Shown here piece after piece: positions 8,256 through 17,105 of a DNA stretch of 64,000 nucleotides. This DNA is from Nocardioides sp. WS12 (GTDB lineage: Bacteria > Actinomycetota > Actinomycetes > Propionibacteriales > Nocardioidaceae), in the NCBI RefSeq assembly GCF_014108865.1, contig NZ_CP053928.1:1798001-1862000 (forward strand). The letters are read 5' to 3'. Position numbers and translations under genes: made by a program. The number at the start of each line of letters is the position of its first letter. Position 1 is the stretch's first letter. Below the pieces are notes generated by a model, which was not told where the DNA came from, searched no databases, and saw nothing but the letters and a program-made list of their open reading frames with translations.

Positions 8256-9188
8256 GTGACGTCAACGCCCGCCCAGGCCGCCCCCGAAACTCCGGTCGTC
8301 ACGGGACCGCCGCCCTGGCAACCCATTGCCGCGATCGGCGTCACCCTCGTCCTGTGGGCCTCTGCCTTCGTGGCGATCCGTCACCTCGGGCGCGAAGTGA
8401 CACCCGGCGCGCTGTCGCTGGGGCGGCTGCTGATTGCAGCGATCGTTCTTTCGGCACTGCTGGCGCGGGCGCCGCGGACTCGCTTCACCCGCAACGAACT
8501 GATGCTGCTGGTCGGCTGCGGCGTCGCGTGGTTCGGCATCTACAACCTCGCCCTCAACGACAGCGAGCGTCGGATCGACGCCGCCACGGCCGCGATGGTC
8601 GTGCAGGTCGGGCCGATCCTGATCGCCCTGTTCGCTGCGCTCTTCCTCGGCGAGCGGCTCACGGGCTGGCTGCTGGTCGGGATGGCCATCGCCTTCGGCG
8701 GCGTGGTCGTGATCGGCAGCGCGATGCGGGGCGAGGGCGGCTCCGACCTCGACGGGGTCCTGCTCGCCCTGCTCGCCGCGGCGACGTACGCGATCGGGGT
8801 GGTGTGCCAGAAGGTGCTGCTCCGGCGGCTCTCCGGGCTCGAGGTGACCTGTTACGCCTGCTGGATCGGCGCAATCGTCTGCCTGCCGTGGGTCGGTGAC
8901 CTGGGTGACGTGATCCGGAACGGCAGCACCGACACGTTGCTGTGGATCGCCTACCTGGGCGTCTTCCCGACGGCGATTGCGTTCAGCACTTGGGCCTTCG
9001 CGCTGCGTTACACCGACGCCGGCAAGCAGGCGCTGACCACCTTCTTGGTGCCGGCCATCGCGACCGTGATGGCGTGGGTCCTGCTCGACGAGGTGCCGCC
9101 GGCGCTGGCGTTCGCTGGTGGTGCGCTCTGTGTCGTCGGGGTGCTGGTGACGCGGCGGAAGCCCCGTGTTGCCGCACCCATCGGCTAG
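8256..9188 (+). CDS. EamA-family (DMT) transporter
   Basis: 310 residues from a GTG start, with ten predicted hydrophobic segments in two EamA repeats (about residues 25-150 and 165-300). Such inner-membrane exporters move amino acids or other metabolites; the substrate cannot be told from sequence. It stands alone, divergent from the ligase gene with about 110 bp between them. Confidence 0.88.
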   Translation: MTSTPAQAAPETPVVTGPPPWQPIAAIGVTLVLWASAFVAIRHLGREVTPGALSLGRLLIAAIVLSALLARAPRTRFTRNELMLLVGCGVAWFGIYNLALNDSERRIDAATAAMVVQVGPILIALFAALFLGERLTGWLLVGMAIAFGGVVVIGSAMRGEGGSDLDGVLLALLAAATYAIGVVCQKVLLRRLSGLEVTCYACWIGAIVCLPWVGDLGDVIRNGSTDTLLWIAYLGVFPTAIAFSTWAFALRYTDAGKQALTTFLVPAIATVMAWVLLDEVPPALAFAGGALCVVGVLVTRRKPRVAAPIG

Positions 9189-9589
9189 TACGACTGCCCG
9201 TTCGCGTAGCGCTCGCGGCGGAAGTGCCGCCCCTTGCCACGATTCCTGTTCTTGAACGTCGGCAGTTGCGAGTCGCAGTTCGGGCAGATCATGCGCAGGT
9301 TCTCGCGGCGGTTGTTGGCAGCATCGCCGTCGATGTGGTCGAGGACGAAGACCAAGGGCTGGCCGTTCCACTCCTCGACGATCCCGCAGATCTCGCAGCA
9401 GCCGTCCTGTGCGTCCAGGAGGTATCGGCGAACGTAGTGGCCGCGTTGGCCGGTGGCTCGTGCGTGGCCGGTGGCCAACCACTCTGCGGTCTTGGCAGTG
9501 CGTTCAAGCGACCGTTGGCAGGCGACGCTGCAGTACACCTTCTGGCTTGGTTTGGTCATCGAGGTGCCGCACCCGAGACAGGTTCGCAT
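9185..9589 (-). CDS. HNH endonuclease
   Basis: 134 residues. An N-terminal zinc-ribbon-like segment (CLGCG...YCSVACQ) is followed by the HNH domain: CEICG, the LDHIDGD core with the catalytic His, NNRRENLRMICPNC and the closing CxxC. Short free-standing HNH proteins like this are common in phages and as selfish genes; the cellular role is unknown. ATG 9589 is preferred; the frame extends upstream to 9619. It sits next to tRNA-Thr, a common insertion site, and overlaps the EamA stop by a few bases. Confidence 0.8.
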   Translation of the reverse strand: MRTCLGCGTSMTKPSQKVYCSVACQRSLERTAKTAEWLATGHARATGQRGHYVRRYLLDAQDGCCEICGIVEEWNGQPLVFVLDHIDGDAANNRRENLRMICPNCDSQLPTFKNRNRGKGRHFRRERYANGQSY

Positions 9590-9641
9590 GGTGACAAGAC
9601 TAGGAACGACCGCCGACACAAGGAGGGGCGAAGACCTTTGG

Positions 9642-9714
9642 GGCCGGTGACAGGAATCGAACCTGCGACCCTCTTATTACAAGTAAGACGCTCTGCCAAC
9701 TGAGCTACACCGGC
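9642..9714 (-). tRNA. tRNA-Thr (anticodon TGT)
   Basis: Read on the minus strand. The acceptor stem GCCGGTG/CACCGGC, D arm GTAGCTCAGTTGGCAGAGC, anticodon stem TCTTA/TAAGA with loop CTTGTAA (anticodon TGT), and T arm AGGTTCGATTCCT all form a canonical cloverleaf. CCA is not encoded. Confidence 0.97.
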
Positions 9715-9747
9715 CTGCGCCCATCACTGAGCACCGGAGCATCCTAG

Positions 9748-9798
9748 TCAGCGCAGTTGCCGCACCTCGAACCGCTCCGGCGGTACGGCGATCGCGTC
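9748..9798 (-). pseudogene. 3'-end remnant of a pyridoxal kinase gene (pdxY)
   Basis: Minus-strand reading gives DAIAVPPERFEVRQLR-stop. It matches the last 16 residues of the intact pdxY at 11024-11869 with one change (A to V), and several codons differ silently. Homology stops abruptly at about 9799. The fragment is an orphan pdxY end left of the MFS gene. Confidence 0.8.
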
Positions 9799-9841
9799 CC
9801 TGCGGAGTTGGTGCTCCAACGGCCCTGCGTACCGTTCGCCC

Positions 9842-11014
9842 ATGACCGATCGGCCGCCGCGCAGGGTCCTCGCGACTCTTTGCGTGACGGTGACGGTCAG
9901 CTACGGCACGCTCTACTACGCCTTCGCCGTGCTGGCGCCCACGATCTCGACCGACACCGGGTGGTCCCTGACCGCGATCACCGCCGCGTTCTCCGCCGGG
10001 AGTCTCGCCACCGGAGTGGCCGGGATCCCGGCGGGGCGGGCGATCCAGGCGGGCGGCCCGCGCAAGGTCATGGTGGCCGGCGGATGTGTCGGTGCGGCGG
10101 GACTGCTGCTCGTGGCGGTCGCGCCGACGTACCCGCTCTTCCTCGTGGCCATGGTCGTGTGCGGCACGGGTGGGGCCGGCCTGTTCTACGCGCCCGCGTT
10201 TGCCGCGATCACCCACTGGTACGGCGCGCGCCGGGTCGAGGCGCTGACGGCGCTCACGCTCGTGGCGGGCTTCGCCAGCACCATCTTCGCGCCGACGACG
10301 ACCCTGCTGGCCGAGCGCACCTCGTGGCGCACCACCTACCTGATGCTGGCTGTGCTCCTCCTGGTCGTCGCGGTACCGCTGCACCACTTCGCGCTCCGGC
10401 TTGCCTGGCAGCCGGTGGAGGCGGGGCACCATGCGGCCACCGACCGCGACGTCGTCACCAGCGCCGCCTTCGTGCTCGTCGCGATCGGTTTCACCCTGGC
10501 CACCCTGGCGATGTATGCGTCGATCGTGGCGTTCGTGCCGCTCCTGATCGAGCGCGACCTCACTCCTGGGCTCGCCGCCTGGGCGCTCGGTCTCGGAGGA
10601 GCCGGGCAGGTCGTCGGGCGCCTCGCCTACCCGGCACTCAGCCGGACGCTCGGACTGCGAGCCCGGGTCGGCCTGATGACCTCCGCGCTGGCGGTGACCA
10701 TCGCCGTGTTCGCGGTCGTGCCGGGTCCGGCGTCGCTGCTCGTGCTCGGTGCCGTCGTGGCCGGCGCTGCCCGTGGGCTCTTCACGCTCGTGGGCGCGCT
10801 GCTGGTCACCGACCTGTGGGGGCCGGAGCGCTACGCAACCCTCAATGGAGTCCTCGGCGCGCCCGTCGCCGTGGCCACGGCCGTCGGGCCGTTCGTGGGT
10901 GCCGGTCTGGCCGAGGTGGCCGGTGGTTATCCGGTCACGTTCGCTGTGCTGGGTGGCATCGCCGCCGTGGGCGCGGTGCTGTCCGTCGCGGCTGTGGGGA
11001 TGGTCGAGCGCTGA
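9842..11014 (+). CDS. MFS transporter
   Basis: 390 residues with about 12 hydrophobic segments. The loop 2-3 region GIPAGRAIQAGGPRKVM resembles the MFS G-x-x-x-D/G-R-x-G-x-R/K-x motif. Substrate unknown; the length and composition resemble oxalate/formate-type or Bcr-like MFS members. It lies between two copies of the pdxY 3' end, which suggests it was placed there by a duplication or insertion. Confidence 0.88.
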   Translation: MTDRPPRRVLATLCVTVTVSYGTLYYAFAVLAPTISTDTGWSLTAITAAFSAGSLATGVAGIPAGRAIQAGGPRKVMVAGGCVGAAGLLLVAVAPTYPLFLVAMVVCGTGGAGLFYAPAFAAITHWYGARRVEALTALTLVAGFASTIFAPTTTLLAERTSWRTTYLMLAVLLLVVAVPLHHFALRLAWQPVEAGHHAATDRDVVTSAAFVLVAIGFTLATLAMYASIVAFVPLLIERDLTPGLAAWALGLGGAGQVVGRLAYPALSRTLGLRARVGLMTSALAVTIAVFAVVPGPASLLVLGAVVAGAARGLFTLVGALLVTDLWGPERYATLNGVLGAPVAVATAVGPFVGAGLAEVAGGYPVTFAVLGGIAAVGAVLSVAAVGMVER

Positions 11015-11023
11015 CGGTCGCGC

Positions 11024-11869
11024 TCACCGCAGTTGCCGCACCTCGAACCGCTCCGGGGGAGCGGCAATCGCGTCCTGTGCGGCTATCAGTTGGAGCTCGC
11101 GTGTTCCGGCAGCCAGGGTGCGCTCGAGGACGGTGAAGACCGACGAGGTGGTCAGGCCCAGGGCGGTCGCGGGGGAGCCGGAGGCGTGCAGGTGCGCGAG
11201 GTACAGCGCGGCCGTCAGGTCGCCGCCACCGTTGGGCGCGATCGGCAGGACCGGGGTGGTGACGGCCCAGGCGCCGGCGTCGGAGACCGCTACGACGTCG
11301 AGGGTCTCGCTGTCGTCGTACCGGACCGAGGTGACGAGGACGTCCCGCGGCCCCCGATCGCGTACGACGTCAATAGCCGCCAGCACGTCCTCGACCGTGC
11401 GTGCTTCACGACCGGCCAGGAACTCGAGTTCGAAGTGGTTGGGCGTCAGGACGTCGGCATGGGGCACCACCTCGTCGCGCAGGTACTCCGGGATCCCGGG
11501 CCGCACGAAGATGCCGCGGCCCACGTCGCCGATGACCGGGTCGCAGCAATAGATGGCGTCGGGGTTGAGTTCCTTGACCCGGGCGACGGCTTCGAGGATG
11601 ACCGCACCCATTGCAGGGTCGCCCTGGTAGCCGGACAGCACCGCGTCGGCCGACCCCAGCACGCCGCGGTCATCGATGCCGGCGATGACGTCGCGCACGT
11701 CGGCCGGGTCCAGCAGCGGGCCGCGCCAGGCGCCGTACCCGGTGTGGTTCGAGAAGTGCACCGTGAACACCGGCCAGACCTCGTGGCCGAGGCGTTGCAG
11801 CGGGAAGACCGCTGCCGAGTTGCCGACATGCCCGAACGCGACCGAGGACTGGATGGACAGGATCTTCAC
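11024..11869 (-). CDS. pdxY: Pyridoxal kinase PdxY
   Basis: 281 residues from a GTG start. A PfkB/ribokinase-fold kinase that phosphorylates pyridoxal to PLP (vitamin B6 salvage). Features: MKILSIQSSVAFGHVGNSA at the N terminus (substrate pocket), CDPVIGD in the middle, TPNHFELEFLAG, and the GGGD-type anion-hole/catalytic Asp motif (NGGGDLTAALYL, about residue 220). Its last 16 codons are duplicated at 9748-9798. Confidence 0.95.
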   Translation of the reverse strand: MKILSIQSSVAFGHVGNSAAVFPLQRLGHEVWPVFTVHFSNHTGYGAWRGPLLDPADVRDVIAGIDDRGVLGSADAVLSGYQGDPAMGAVILEAVARVKELNPDAIYCCDPVIGDVGRGIFVRPGIPEYLRDEVVPHADVLTPNHFELEFLAGREARTVEDVLAAIDVVRDRGPRDVLVTSVRYDDSETLDVVAVSDAGAWAVTTPVLPIAPNGGGDLTAALYLAHLHASGSPATALGLTTSSVFTVLERTLAAGTRELQLIAAQDAIAAPPERFEVRQLR

Positions 11870-11885
11870 CGGAACATCCTCCCAA

Positions 11886-11922
11886 ACGAAACCCTTTCGT
11901 AACGAAACTAGAACGCGTTACA
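11886..11922. promoter_or_regulatory. Two operator-like palindromes before the GMC-aldehyde dehydrogenase operon
   Basis: ACGAAA-CCC-TTTCGT (11886-11900) is a perfect inverted repeat. TAGAACGCGTTACA (11909-11922) fits the TnnAACnnGTTnnA motif of the TetR-family regulator KstR (steroid/lipid catabolism in actinobacteria). Both lie between pdxY and the GMC gene. The assignment to a regulator is inference. Confidence 0.45.
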
Positions 11923-11957
11923 GTTAGCGGACCACAGTGACGAGGGATGGGACTGGC

Positions 11958-13625
11958 ATGGCCAAGCGCGCGAGCAAGAACAACCAGCGCAGCAGTGAAG
12001 CCGACTACGTGGTGGTCGGATCCGGGAGCTCCGGGGCGATCGTCGCGGGTCGTCTGGCCCAGTCGGGCGCGAGCGTGATCCTGCTCGAGGCGGGCAAGAG
12101 CGACGACAAGGGCCTGCACGGCTACATGTCCAAGGTTCCCGGCATGATCGGCCCGATGCACTCCGAGCCCAAGCTCGAGGCGAAGTTCGACTGGGGCTAC
12201 CGCTCGGTTCCCCAGGCCGGTCTCGATGGACGCCGGATGCCCGCCCCGCGCGGCAAGGTCGGCGGCGGCTCGTCCTCGGTCAACGGCATGGTCTACGTGC
12301 GCGGCAACCGCGCCAACTACGACTCGTGGGCCGCTGAGGGCAACACGGGTTGGTCCGCCGACGACGTCAACAAGGCGTTCAAGCGCTACGAGGACTTCGA
12401 GGACGGCGAGGACGCCTACCGCGGCTCCGGAGGCCCCATCAAGATCACCCGCAACAAGACCCCGCAGGAGGCGACCCTCCAGTTCATCCAGGCCACCTCC
12501 GACACCCTCGGCGTCAAGGTCAACGACGACTACAACGGTGCCGAGCAGGAGGGCATCTCCCGGATGCAGCAGAACGCTGCGGACGGCCTGCGCTACTCCT
12601 CGACCCGCGGCTACGTGCACCACCTCAACCCGCGCACCCTCGAGTTCCAGACCGAGGTGCACGTCGAGAAGGTCGTGATCAAGGACGGCCGGGCCACCGG
12701 TGTCGAGGTCCTCGACCAGGGCAAGGGCGGCGGCACCCGCCGCTTCATCAGGGCCGGCAAGGAGGTGATCCTCTCCTCGGGGTTCATCAACAGCCCGCAG
12801 CTGCTGATGCTGTCCGGTGTCGGTCCCGCCGACCACCTGGCCTCGCTCGGCATCGAGGTGATCGCGGACCTGCCGGTGGGCGACAACCTGCACGACCACC
12901 TGTTTCACCCGCTGTCGTTCCACATCCCGAGCGTCACGTACCGCGGCAACCCGTGGACGTTCGCGAAGGGGACCGCGCGCAACCTCGCCGGTCGCAAGTC
13001 CTTCCTCGACAACTCGGTCTTCGAGTCGGTCGGGTTCATCCGCTCCGGCCTGGCGACCGATGTCCCCGACATCCAGCTGCACGCGCTGCCGTGGACCTAC
13101 CCGAGCCCCAACCAGGACGAGCCGATCCGGCACATGCCCGACCCGCGTCCCGGCCTCACCGTCTTCTCGACGCTGATCTATCCGAAGAGCCGGGGCACGA
13201 TCCGCCTCGCGTCCTCGGACCCGATGACCGCACCACTCATCGACTACGGCTTCTTCAGCCACCCCGACGACGTCGAGGTGCTGGCCCAGGGCACCGAGAT
13301 GATCCGCGAGATCATGGCGTCCGCCGCCTTTGGTGGGGGCGTGAAGGCCGAGATCCACCCGGGTCCGTCGATCGCCAACGGCAAGGACCTGCGGGTCGCG
13401 CTCAAGCAGCGGTCCACGTCGGTCTACCACGGTGTCGGCACCTGCCGGATGGGCGTCGACGAGCGTGCGGTCGTCGGCCCGGACCTGAAGGTCCGTGGCA
13501 TCGAGGGCCTGCGGGTCGCGGACGCGTCGATCATGCCGTCGATCACGGGTGGCAACACCAACGCGCCCTGCTACATGATCGGCGAGATGGCGGCCGAGAT
13601 CATCCTGGGCGGGGCGAACTGGTGA
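11958..13625 (+). CDS. GMC-family FAD-dependent oxidoreductase (choline-dehydrogenase-like)
   Basis: About 555 residues. FAD-binding GSGSSGAIVAGRLA is at the N terminus; GMC signature 1 is at GKVGGGSSSVNGMVYVRG and signature 2 at SGFINSPQLLMLSGVGP. The catalytic His lies in VYHGVGTCRMG, with GGNTNAPCYMIGE at the C terminus. The family oxidises alcohols to aldehydes. The aldehyde dehydrogenase gene overlaps its stop (GTGA), so the pair probably forms an alcohol-to-acid module. The sequence resembles choline dehydrogenase, but the natural alcohol is not fixed. The start could also be GTG 11937. Confidence 0.88.
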   Translation: MAKRASKNNQRSSEADYVVVGSGSSGAIVAGRLAQSGASVILLEAGKSDDKGLHGYMSKVPGMIGPMHSEPKLEAKFDWGYRSVPQAGLDGRRMPAPRGKVGGGSSSVNGMVYVRGNRANYDSWAAEGNTGWSADDVNKAFKRYEDFEDGEDAYRGSGGPIKITRNKTPQEATLQFIQATSDTLGVKVNDDYNGAEQEGISRMQQNAADGLRYSSTRGYVHHLNPRTLEFQTEVHVEKVVIKDGRATGVEVLDQGKGGGTRRFIRAGKEVILSSGFINSPQLLMLSGVGPADHLASLGIEVIADLPVGDNLHDHLFHPLSFHIPSVTYRGNPWTFAKGTARNLAGRKSFLDNSVFESVGFIRSGLATDVPDIQLHALPWTYPSPNQDEPIRHMPDPRPGLTVFSTLIYPKSRGTIRLASSDPMTAPLIDYGFFSHPDDVEVLAQGTEMIREIMASAAFGGGVKAEIHPGPSIANGKDLRVALKQRSTSVYHGVGTCRMGVDERAVVGPDLKVRGIEGLRVADASIMPSITGGNTNAPCYMIGEMAAEIILGGANW

Positions 13626-15202
13626 CCTCGTCCACGCAGGCCCCGGTCCGGCCGGCCTCGGTCACCGACGAGCTGCTCGACCGCCTGGTTGCGCGGGTCC
13701 CGGGCCGCACGGGCGTGACCTGGAAGCTGACCGAGGTCTACTCCGGTGAGGTCCTCGTCGAGCTCCCGCAGTCGACGCCCGAGGACATCGAGGCAGCGTT
13801 CGAGGAAGCGCGAGCGGCCCAGCGGCTGTGGGCCCAGTGGCCGGTGGCCAAGCGGGTCGAGGTCTTCAAGCGTGCGCACACGCTGCTGGTCGACAACGCC
13901 CACACGACCGCCGACCTGATCCAGGTCGAGAGCGGCAAGAACCGTCGGATGGCGATCGAGGAGTCCTGCGATCCGCCGATGGTGATGAGCTACTACATCA
14001 AGCGGGCGCAGAAGCTGCTCAAGCCGGCCAAGCACGCGGGGCCGGTCCCGATCATCTCCGGCTCCACCGAGGTCCGCGTCCCGAAGGGCGTCGTCGGCAT
14101 CATCGCGCCGTGGAACTTCCCGTTCGCGACCGGCCTCTCCGACGCGATCCCGGCGCTGATCGCCGGCAACGCCGTCGTGGTGAAGCCGGACAACAAGACG
14201 GCCCTGTCGCCGCTCTTCGGCATCGCCCTCCTCGAGGAGGCGGGTCTGCCCAAGGGCCTGTTCCAGGTTGTCTGCGGCGAGGGACCGGACATCGGTCCGA
14301 CGCTGATCGACAACGCCAACTACGTCATGTTCACCGGATCGACCGCCACCGGTCGGGTCATCGGCGAGCGTGCGGGACGCAACCTGATCGGCTGCTGCCT
14401 GGAGCTCGGTGGCAAGAACCCGATGATCGTCCTCGACGACCTCGACGAGGCGGGCGTCGCCGACTGGGTGGAGTCCGCGATCTTTGGTTGCTTCGGCAAC
14501 ACCGGCCAGATCTGCATGCACATCGAGCGGATCTACCTCCCCGAGAGCCGGTACGACGAGCTGCGCTCGGCGTTCGTCGAGCGGGCCCGCAACCTGGTGA
14601 TCGGGGCGACGTACGACTTCGGTCCGGAGGTCGGCTCGCTCGTCAGCCCGGATCACCGCGACCGGGTCGCCTCGCACGTCGAGGATGCCGTGGCCAAGGG
14701 TGCGAAGGTGCTGATCGGTGGCCGGGCGCGCCCGGACCTCGGGCCGGCCTTCTTCGAGCCCACCGTGCTGGAGGGTGTCACCAAGGACATGCTGGCCGGC
14801 CGCACGGAGACCTTCGGTCCTGTCGTCGGGCTGTACCCGTACCGGACCCTGGACCAGGCGATCCACCTCGCCAACGACACGGACTACGGGCTCAACGCTT
14901 CGGTGTGGAGCGGCGACATCGCCCGCGCCGAGGCAGTGGCGGCCCGGATCGACTCCGGCAACGTCAACATCAACGACGCGCTCGCGACTGCCTACGCCTC
15001 GAAGGGTTCGCCCTCAGGCGGTGTGAAGAGCTCCGGCGTCGGTGCTCGCCACGGTGACCAGGGCCTGCTGAAGTACACGGACGCCAAGAACGTCGCGGTG
15101 CTCAAGAAGCAGGTCATGGGTGCCCGGCCGGGCCAGGACTACAACGCCTACGTCAAGCAGATGATGCAGTCGCTGAAGATCATGCGGAAGCTGGGTCGCT
15201 GA
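13622..15202 (+). CDS. Aldehyde dehydrogenase (succinate-semialdehyde dehydrogenase family)
   Basis: 526 residues from GTG 13622, overlapping the GMC stop. ALDH hallmarks: APWNFPF, FTGSTATGR (Rossmann loop), ELGGKNP with the general-base Glu, and catalytic Cys in NTGQICMHIER. It oxidises the aldehyde made by the upstream dehydrogenase to a carboxylic acid with NAD(P)+. Resemblance is to the SSADH group, but the partner gene argues for a wider alcohol-derived substrate. A lysine-rich tail follows the catalytic domain. Confidence 0.92.
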   Translation: MTSSTQAPVRPASVTDELLDRLVARVPGRTGVTWKLTEVYSGEVLVELPQSTPEDIEAAFEEARAAQRLWAQWPVAKRVEVFKRAHTLLVDNAHTTADLIQVESGKNRRMAIEESCDPPMVMSYYIKRAQKLLKPAKHAGPVPIISGSTEVRVPKGVVGIIAPWNFPFATGLSDAIPALIAGNAVVVKPDNKTALSPLFGIALLEEAGLPKGLFQVVCGEGPDIGPTLIDNANYVMFTGSTATGRVIGERAGRNLIGCCLELGGKNPMIVLDDLDEAGVADWVESAIFGCFGNTGQICMHIERIYLPESRYDELRSAFVERARNLVIGATYDFGPEVGSLVSPDHRDRVASHVEDAVAKGAKVLIGGRARPDLGPAFFEPTVLEGVTKDMLAGRTETFGPVVGLYPYRTLDQAIHLANDTDYGLNASVWSGDIARAEAVAARIDSGNVNINDALATAYASKGSPSGGVKSSGVGARHGDQGLLKYTDAKNVAVLKKQVMGARPGQDYNAYVKQMMQSLKIMRKLGR

Positions 15203-15205
15203 GGC

Positions 15206-15991
15206 TCAGCCAATCTGCAGCGACCGCTTCGACAGGCCCATCCAGAACCCGTCGATCACCTGGTCGCCGGGCGCGGTGGGGTCGGTGGCTGCGCCGAGGG
15301 TGACGAACAGCGGGCTGTAGTGCTCGACGGTCGGGTGGGCGTACGGCATGCCCGGCGCCTTGTCGCGGTACGACGCCAGTTCGTCCACGTCGCCGCGGGC
15401 CATCGCCTCGCCGGCCCAGGCGTCGAAGTCCTTCGACCAGCCGGGCGCCTGGGCGTCGATCTGGAAGGACTTCAGGAACGGCAGGCCGTGGGTGAGGAAG
15501 CCCGAGCCGATGATCAGTACGCCCTCGTCGCGCAGTGACTGCAGGCGGCGCCCGATCTCCATCAGGCGGCCGGGATCGTGCGTGGGCATCGACATCTGGA
15601 CCACCGGGATGTCCGCCTTCGGATACATGATCTTCAGCGGCACCCAGGCGCCGTGGTCGAGGCCGCGCGAAGCGTGCTGGTGGACCGGTTCGGTCTTCGG
15701 CATCATCGCGGTGATCCGGGCTGCGAGGTCGGAGTTGTCGGGCGTCTCGTAGGTCATCTGGTAGTACTTCGGCGCGAAACCGCCGAAGTCGTAGACCAGC
15801 GGCGCGTGGTTCGCGGACAGCGAGAGCGGCGCGGATTCCCAGTGGGCGCTGACGATCAGGATCGCCTTGGGGCGCGGCAGGTCCCGGGCCCAGGTGGCCA
15901 GTTGGCTCGACCAGAGCGGGTCGTCGAGCAGCGGGGGAGCGCCGTGCCCGATGTAGAGGGCTGGCATCCGTCCAGTCGTGTCAGTGCTCAT
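15206..15991 (-). CDS. Class III extradiol ring-cleavage dioxygenase (DODA/LigB type)
   Basis: 261 residues from ATG 15991. The metal-binding HGAPP near the N terminus, SAHWE, GLDHGAWVPL and the GSGFLTHGL His are the class III extradiol/DODA markers. The family opens catechol-type rings with Fe(II) or Zn(II). It is convergent with the aldehyde dehydrogenase gene, leaving only 3 bp. A palindromic operator lies directly upstream (16002-16021). The physiological substrate is unknown. Confidence 0.88.
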   Translation of the reverse strand: MSTDTTGRMPALYIGHGAPPLLDDPLWSSQLATWARDLPRPKAILIVSAHWESAPLSLSANHAPLVYDFGGFAPKYYQMTYETPDNSDLAARITAMMPKTEPVHQHASRGLDHGAWVPLKIMYPKADIPVVQMSMPTHDPGRLMEIGRRLQSLRDEGVLIIGSGFLTHGLPFLKSFQIDAQAPGWSKDFDAWAGEAMARGDVDELASYRDKAPGMPYAHPTVEHYSPLFVTLGAATDPTAPGDQVIDGFWMGLSKRSLQIG

Positions 15992-16001
15992 GCCTGACAC
16001 A

Positions 16002-16021
16002 ATAGTTGAAGACTCAACTAT
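16002..16021. promoter_or_regulatory. MarR-type palindromic operator
   Basis: ATAGTTGA-AGAC-TCAACTAT is a perfect 8-bp inverted repeat 10 bp upstream of the dioxygenase start. TAGTTGA/TCAACTA half-sites with a short spacer are typical of MarR-family (DUF24 or MhqR-like) sites before quinone- and catechol-response genes. No marR gene is adjacent. Confidence 0.6.
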
Positions 16022-16034
16022 ATTCCCGGGTTGC

Positions 16035-16736
16035 TCAGGAAGGCAGACTCCAGTTCACGGGAGTGCTGCCCTGCTCGGCGAGCAACTGGTTGGCCCGGCT
16101 GAAGGGACGGGAGCCGAAGAAGCCCTTGTGGGCCGAGAGCGGTGAGGGGTGCGCCGACTCGATCACCGGGACCGGGTCCAGGAGCGGCGCGAGTGTCCGT
16201 GCCGGATCGCCCCAGAGGATCGCGACCATCGGGGCCCCGGCCTCTGCGCGACGGGCGAGGGCCTGGATGGCACAGGCAGTGACGTCCTCCCAGCCCTGTC
16301 GCCGGTGCGCGTGCCGCTGGCCCTGCTCGACGGTGAGCACCCGGTTGAGCAGCAGCACGCCCTGCTCGGACCAGGTGGTCAGGTCGCCGTGCTCGGGCGG
16401 CACCGCCTTGAGGTCGGTGCGCATCTCCTTGTAGATGTTCTTCAGGCTCGGCGGCAGTGGCCGCACCGAGCGGTCGACGGCGAAGCAGAGTCCGATCCCG
16501 TGCCCCGGCGTGGGGTACGGGTCCTGGCCGACGATGAGCACCCGGACCTCGGCCAGCGGCCGTTCGAAGGCGCGGAAGATCAGGTCCGGCTCAGGTGCCC
16601 AGAACTTCCCTGCAGCGGTCTCCGCATCGAGGAATCGCATCACCTCGGCGATCCGGTCCTCGACCGGGGCAAGGGCGTCAGCCCAGTCAGCGGCCATGCG
16701 GCCCTGGTCGACGAGTTGAGAAAGAGAAGCACCCAC
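16035..16736 (-). CDS. ung: Uracil-DNA glycosylase, family 1
   Basis: 233 residues, normal length. It excises uracil from DNA in base-excision repair. Water-activating motif GQDPYP (D72), LLLNRVLTV and the Leu-loop HPSPLSA (H196) are intact. Single gene, with a short intergenic region to the dioxygenase operator. Confidence 0.97.
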   Translation of the reverse strand: MGASLSQLVDQGRMAADWADALAPVEDRIAEVMRFLDAETAAGKFWAPEPDLIFRAFERPLAEVRVLIVGQDPYPTPGHGIGLCFAVDRSVRPLPPSLKNIYKEMRTDLKAVPPEHGDLTTWSEQGVLLLNRVLTVEQGQRHAHRRQGWEDVTACAIQALARRAEAGAPMVAILWGDPARTLAPLLDPVPVIESAHPSPLSAHKGFFGSRPFSRANQLLAEQGSTPVNWSLPS

Positions 16737-17105
16737 AGCCGGACAGTAACGCTCGTGCGCGGCTCCCGACGCGCAGCGGTCCCCCCAGACCCCACATGTG
16801 GTGTCCGGCCGTGGTGCTGCTCCCTCTTGCCGGCTGCTTCGCGGTGGGGCGCCCCTCTCCCTCCGAGGGGCGCACCAGCACGCGTGACAGCCAGCTCCGA
16901 CGCGGACTTCGAGCCCAACTGGTCCTCCGGCAGCGCTTCCTTGCGGTGCGCCAGGCCCGGTGGGGCTCCCTCCAGCGGCTTCGAGGTCCGCGTCGGTAAG
17001 GAAGAATCTACGGAACCGGGAGGGGTCCCGGGATCGGGAGCACGGCCGTCCTCTTCTAGTCCTTTGGGACTACGACGGCACGGCGATCGGCGGTACCGAT
17101 CAGGG
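16737..17105. other. Intergenic region with a hairpin near its right end
   Basis: No convincing gene in about 370 bp; the ORFs present have no family features. TAGTCC-TTTG-GGACTA (17057-17072), bracketed by GCCGTC (17045-17050) and GACGGC (17074-17079), forms a stem-loop just beyond the 3' end of the minus-strand hydrolase gene and may terminate it. Confidence 0.4.
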
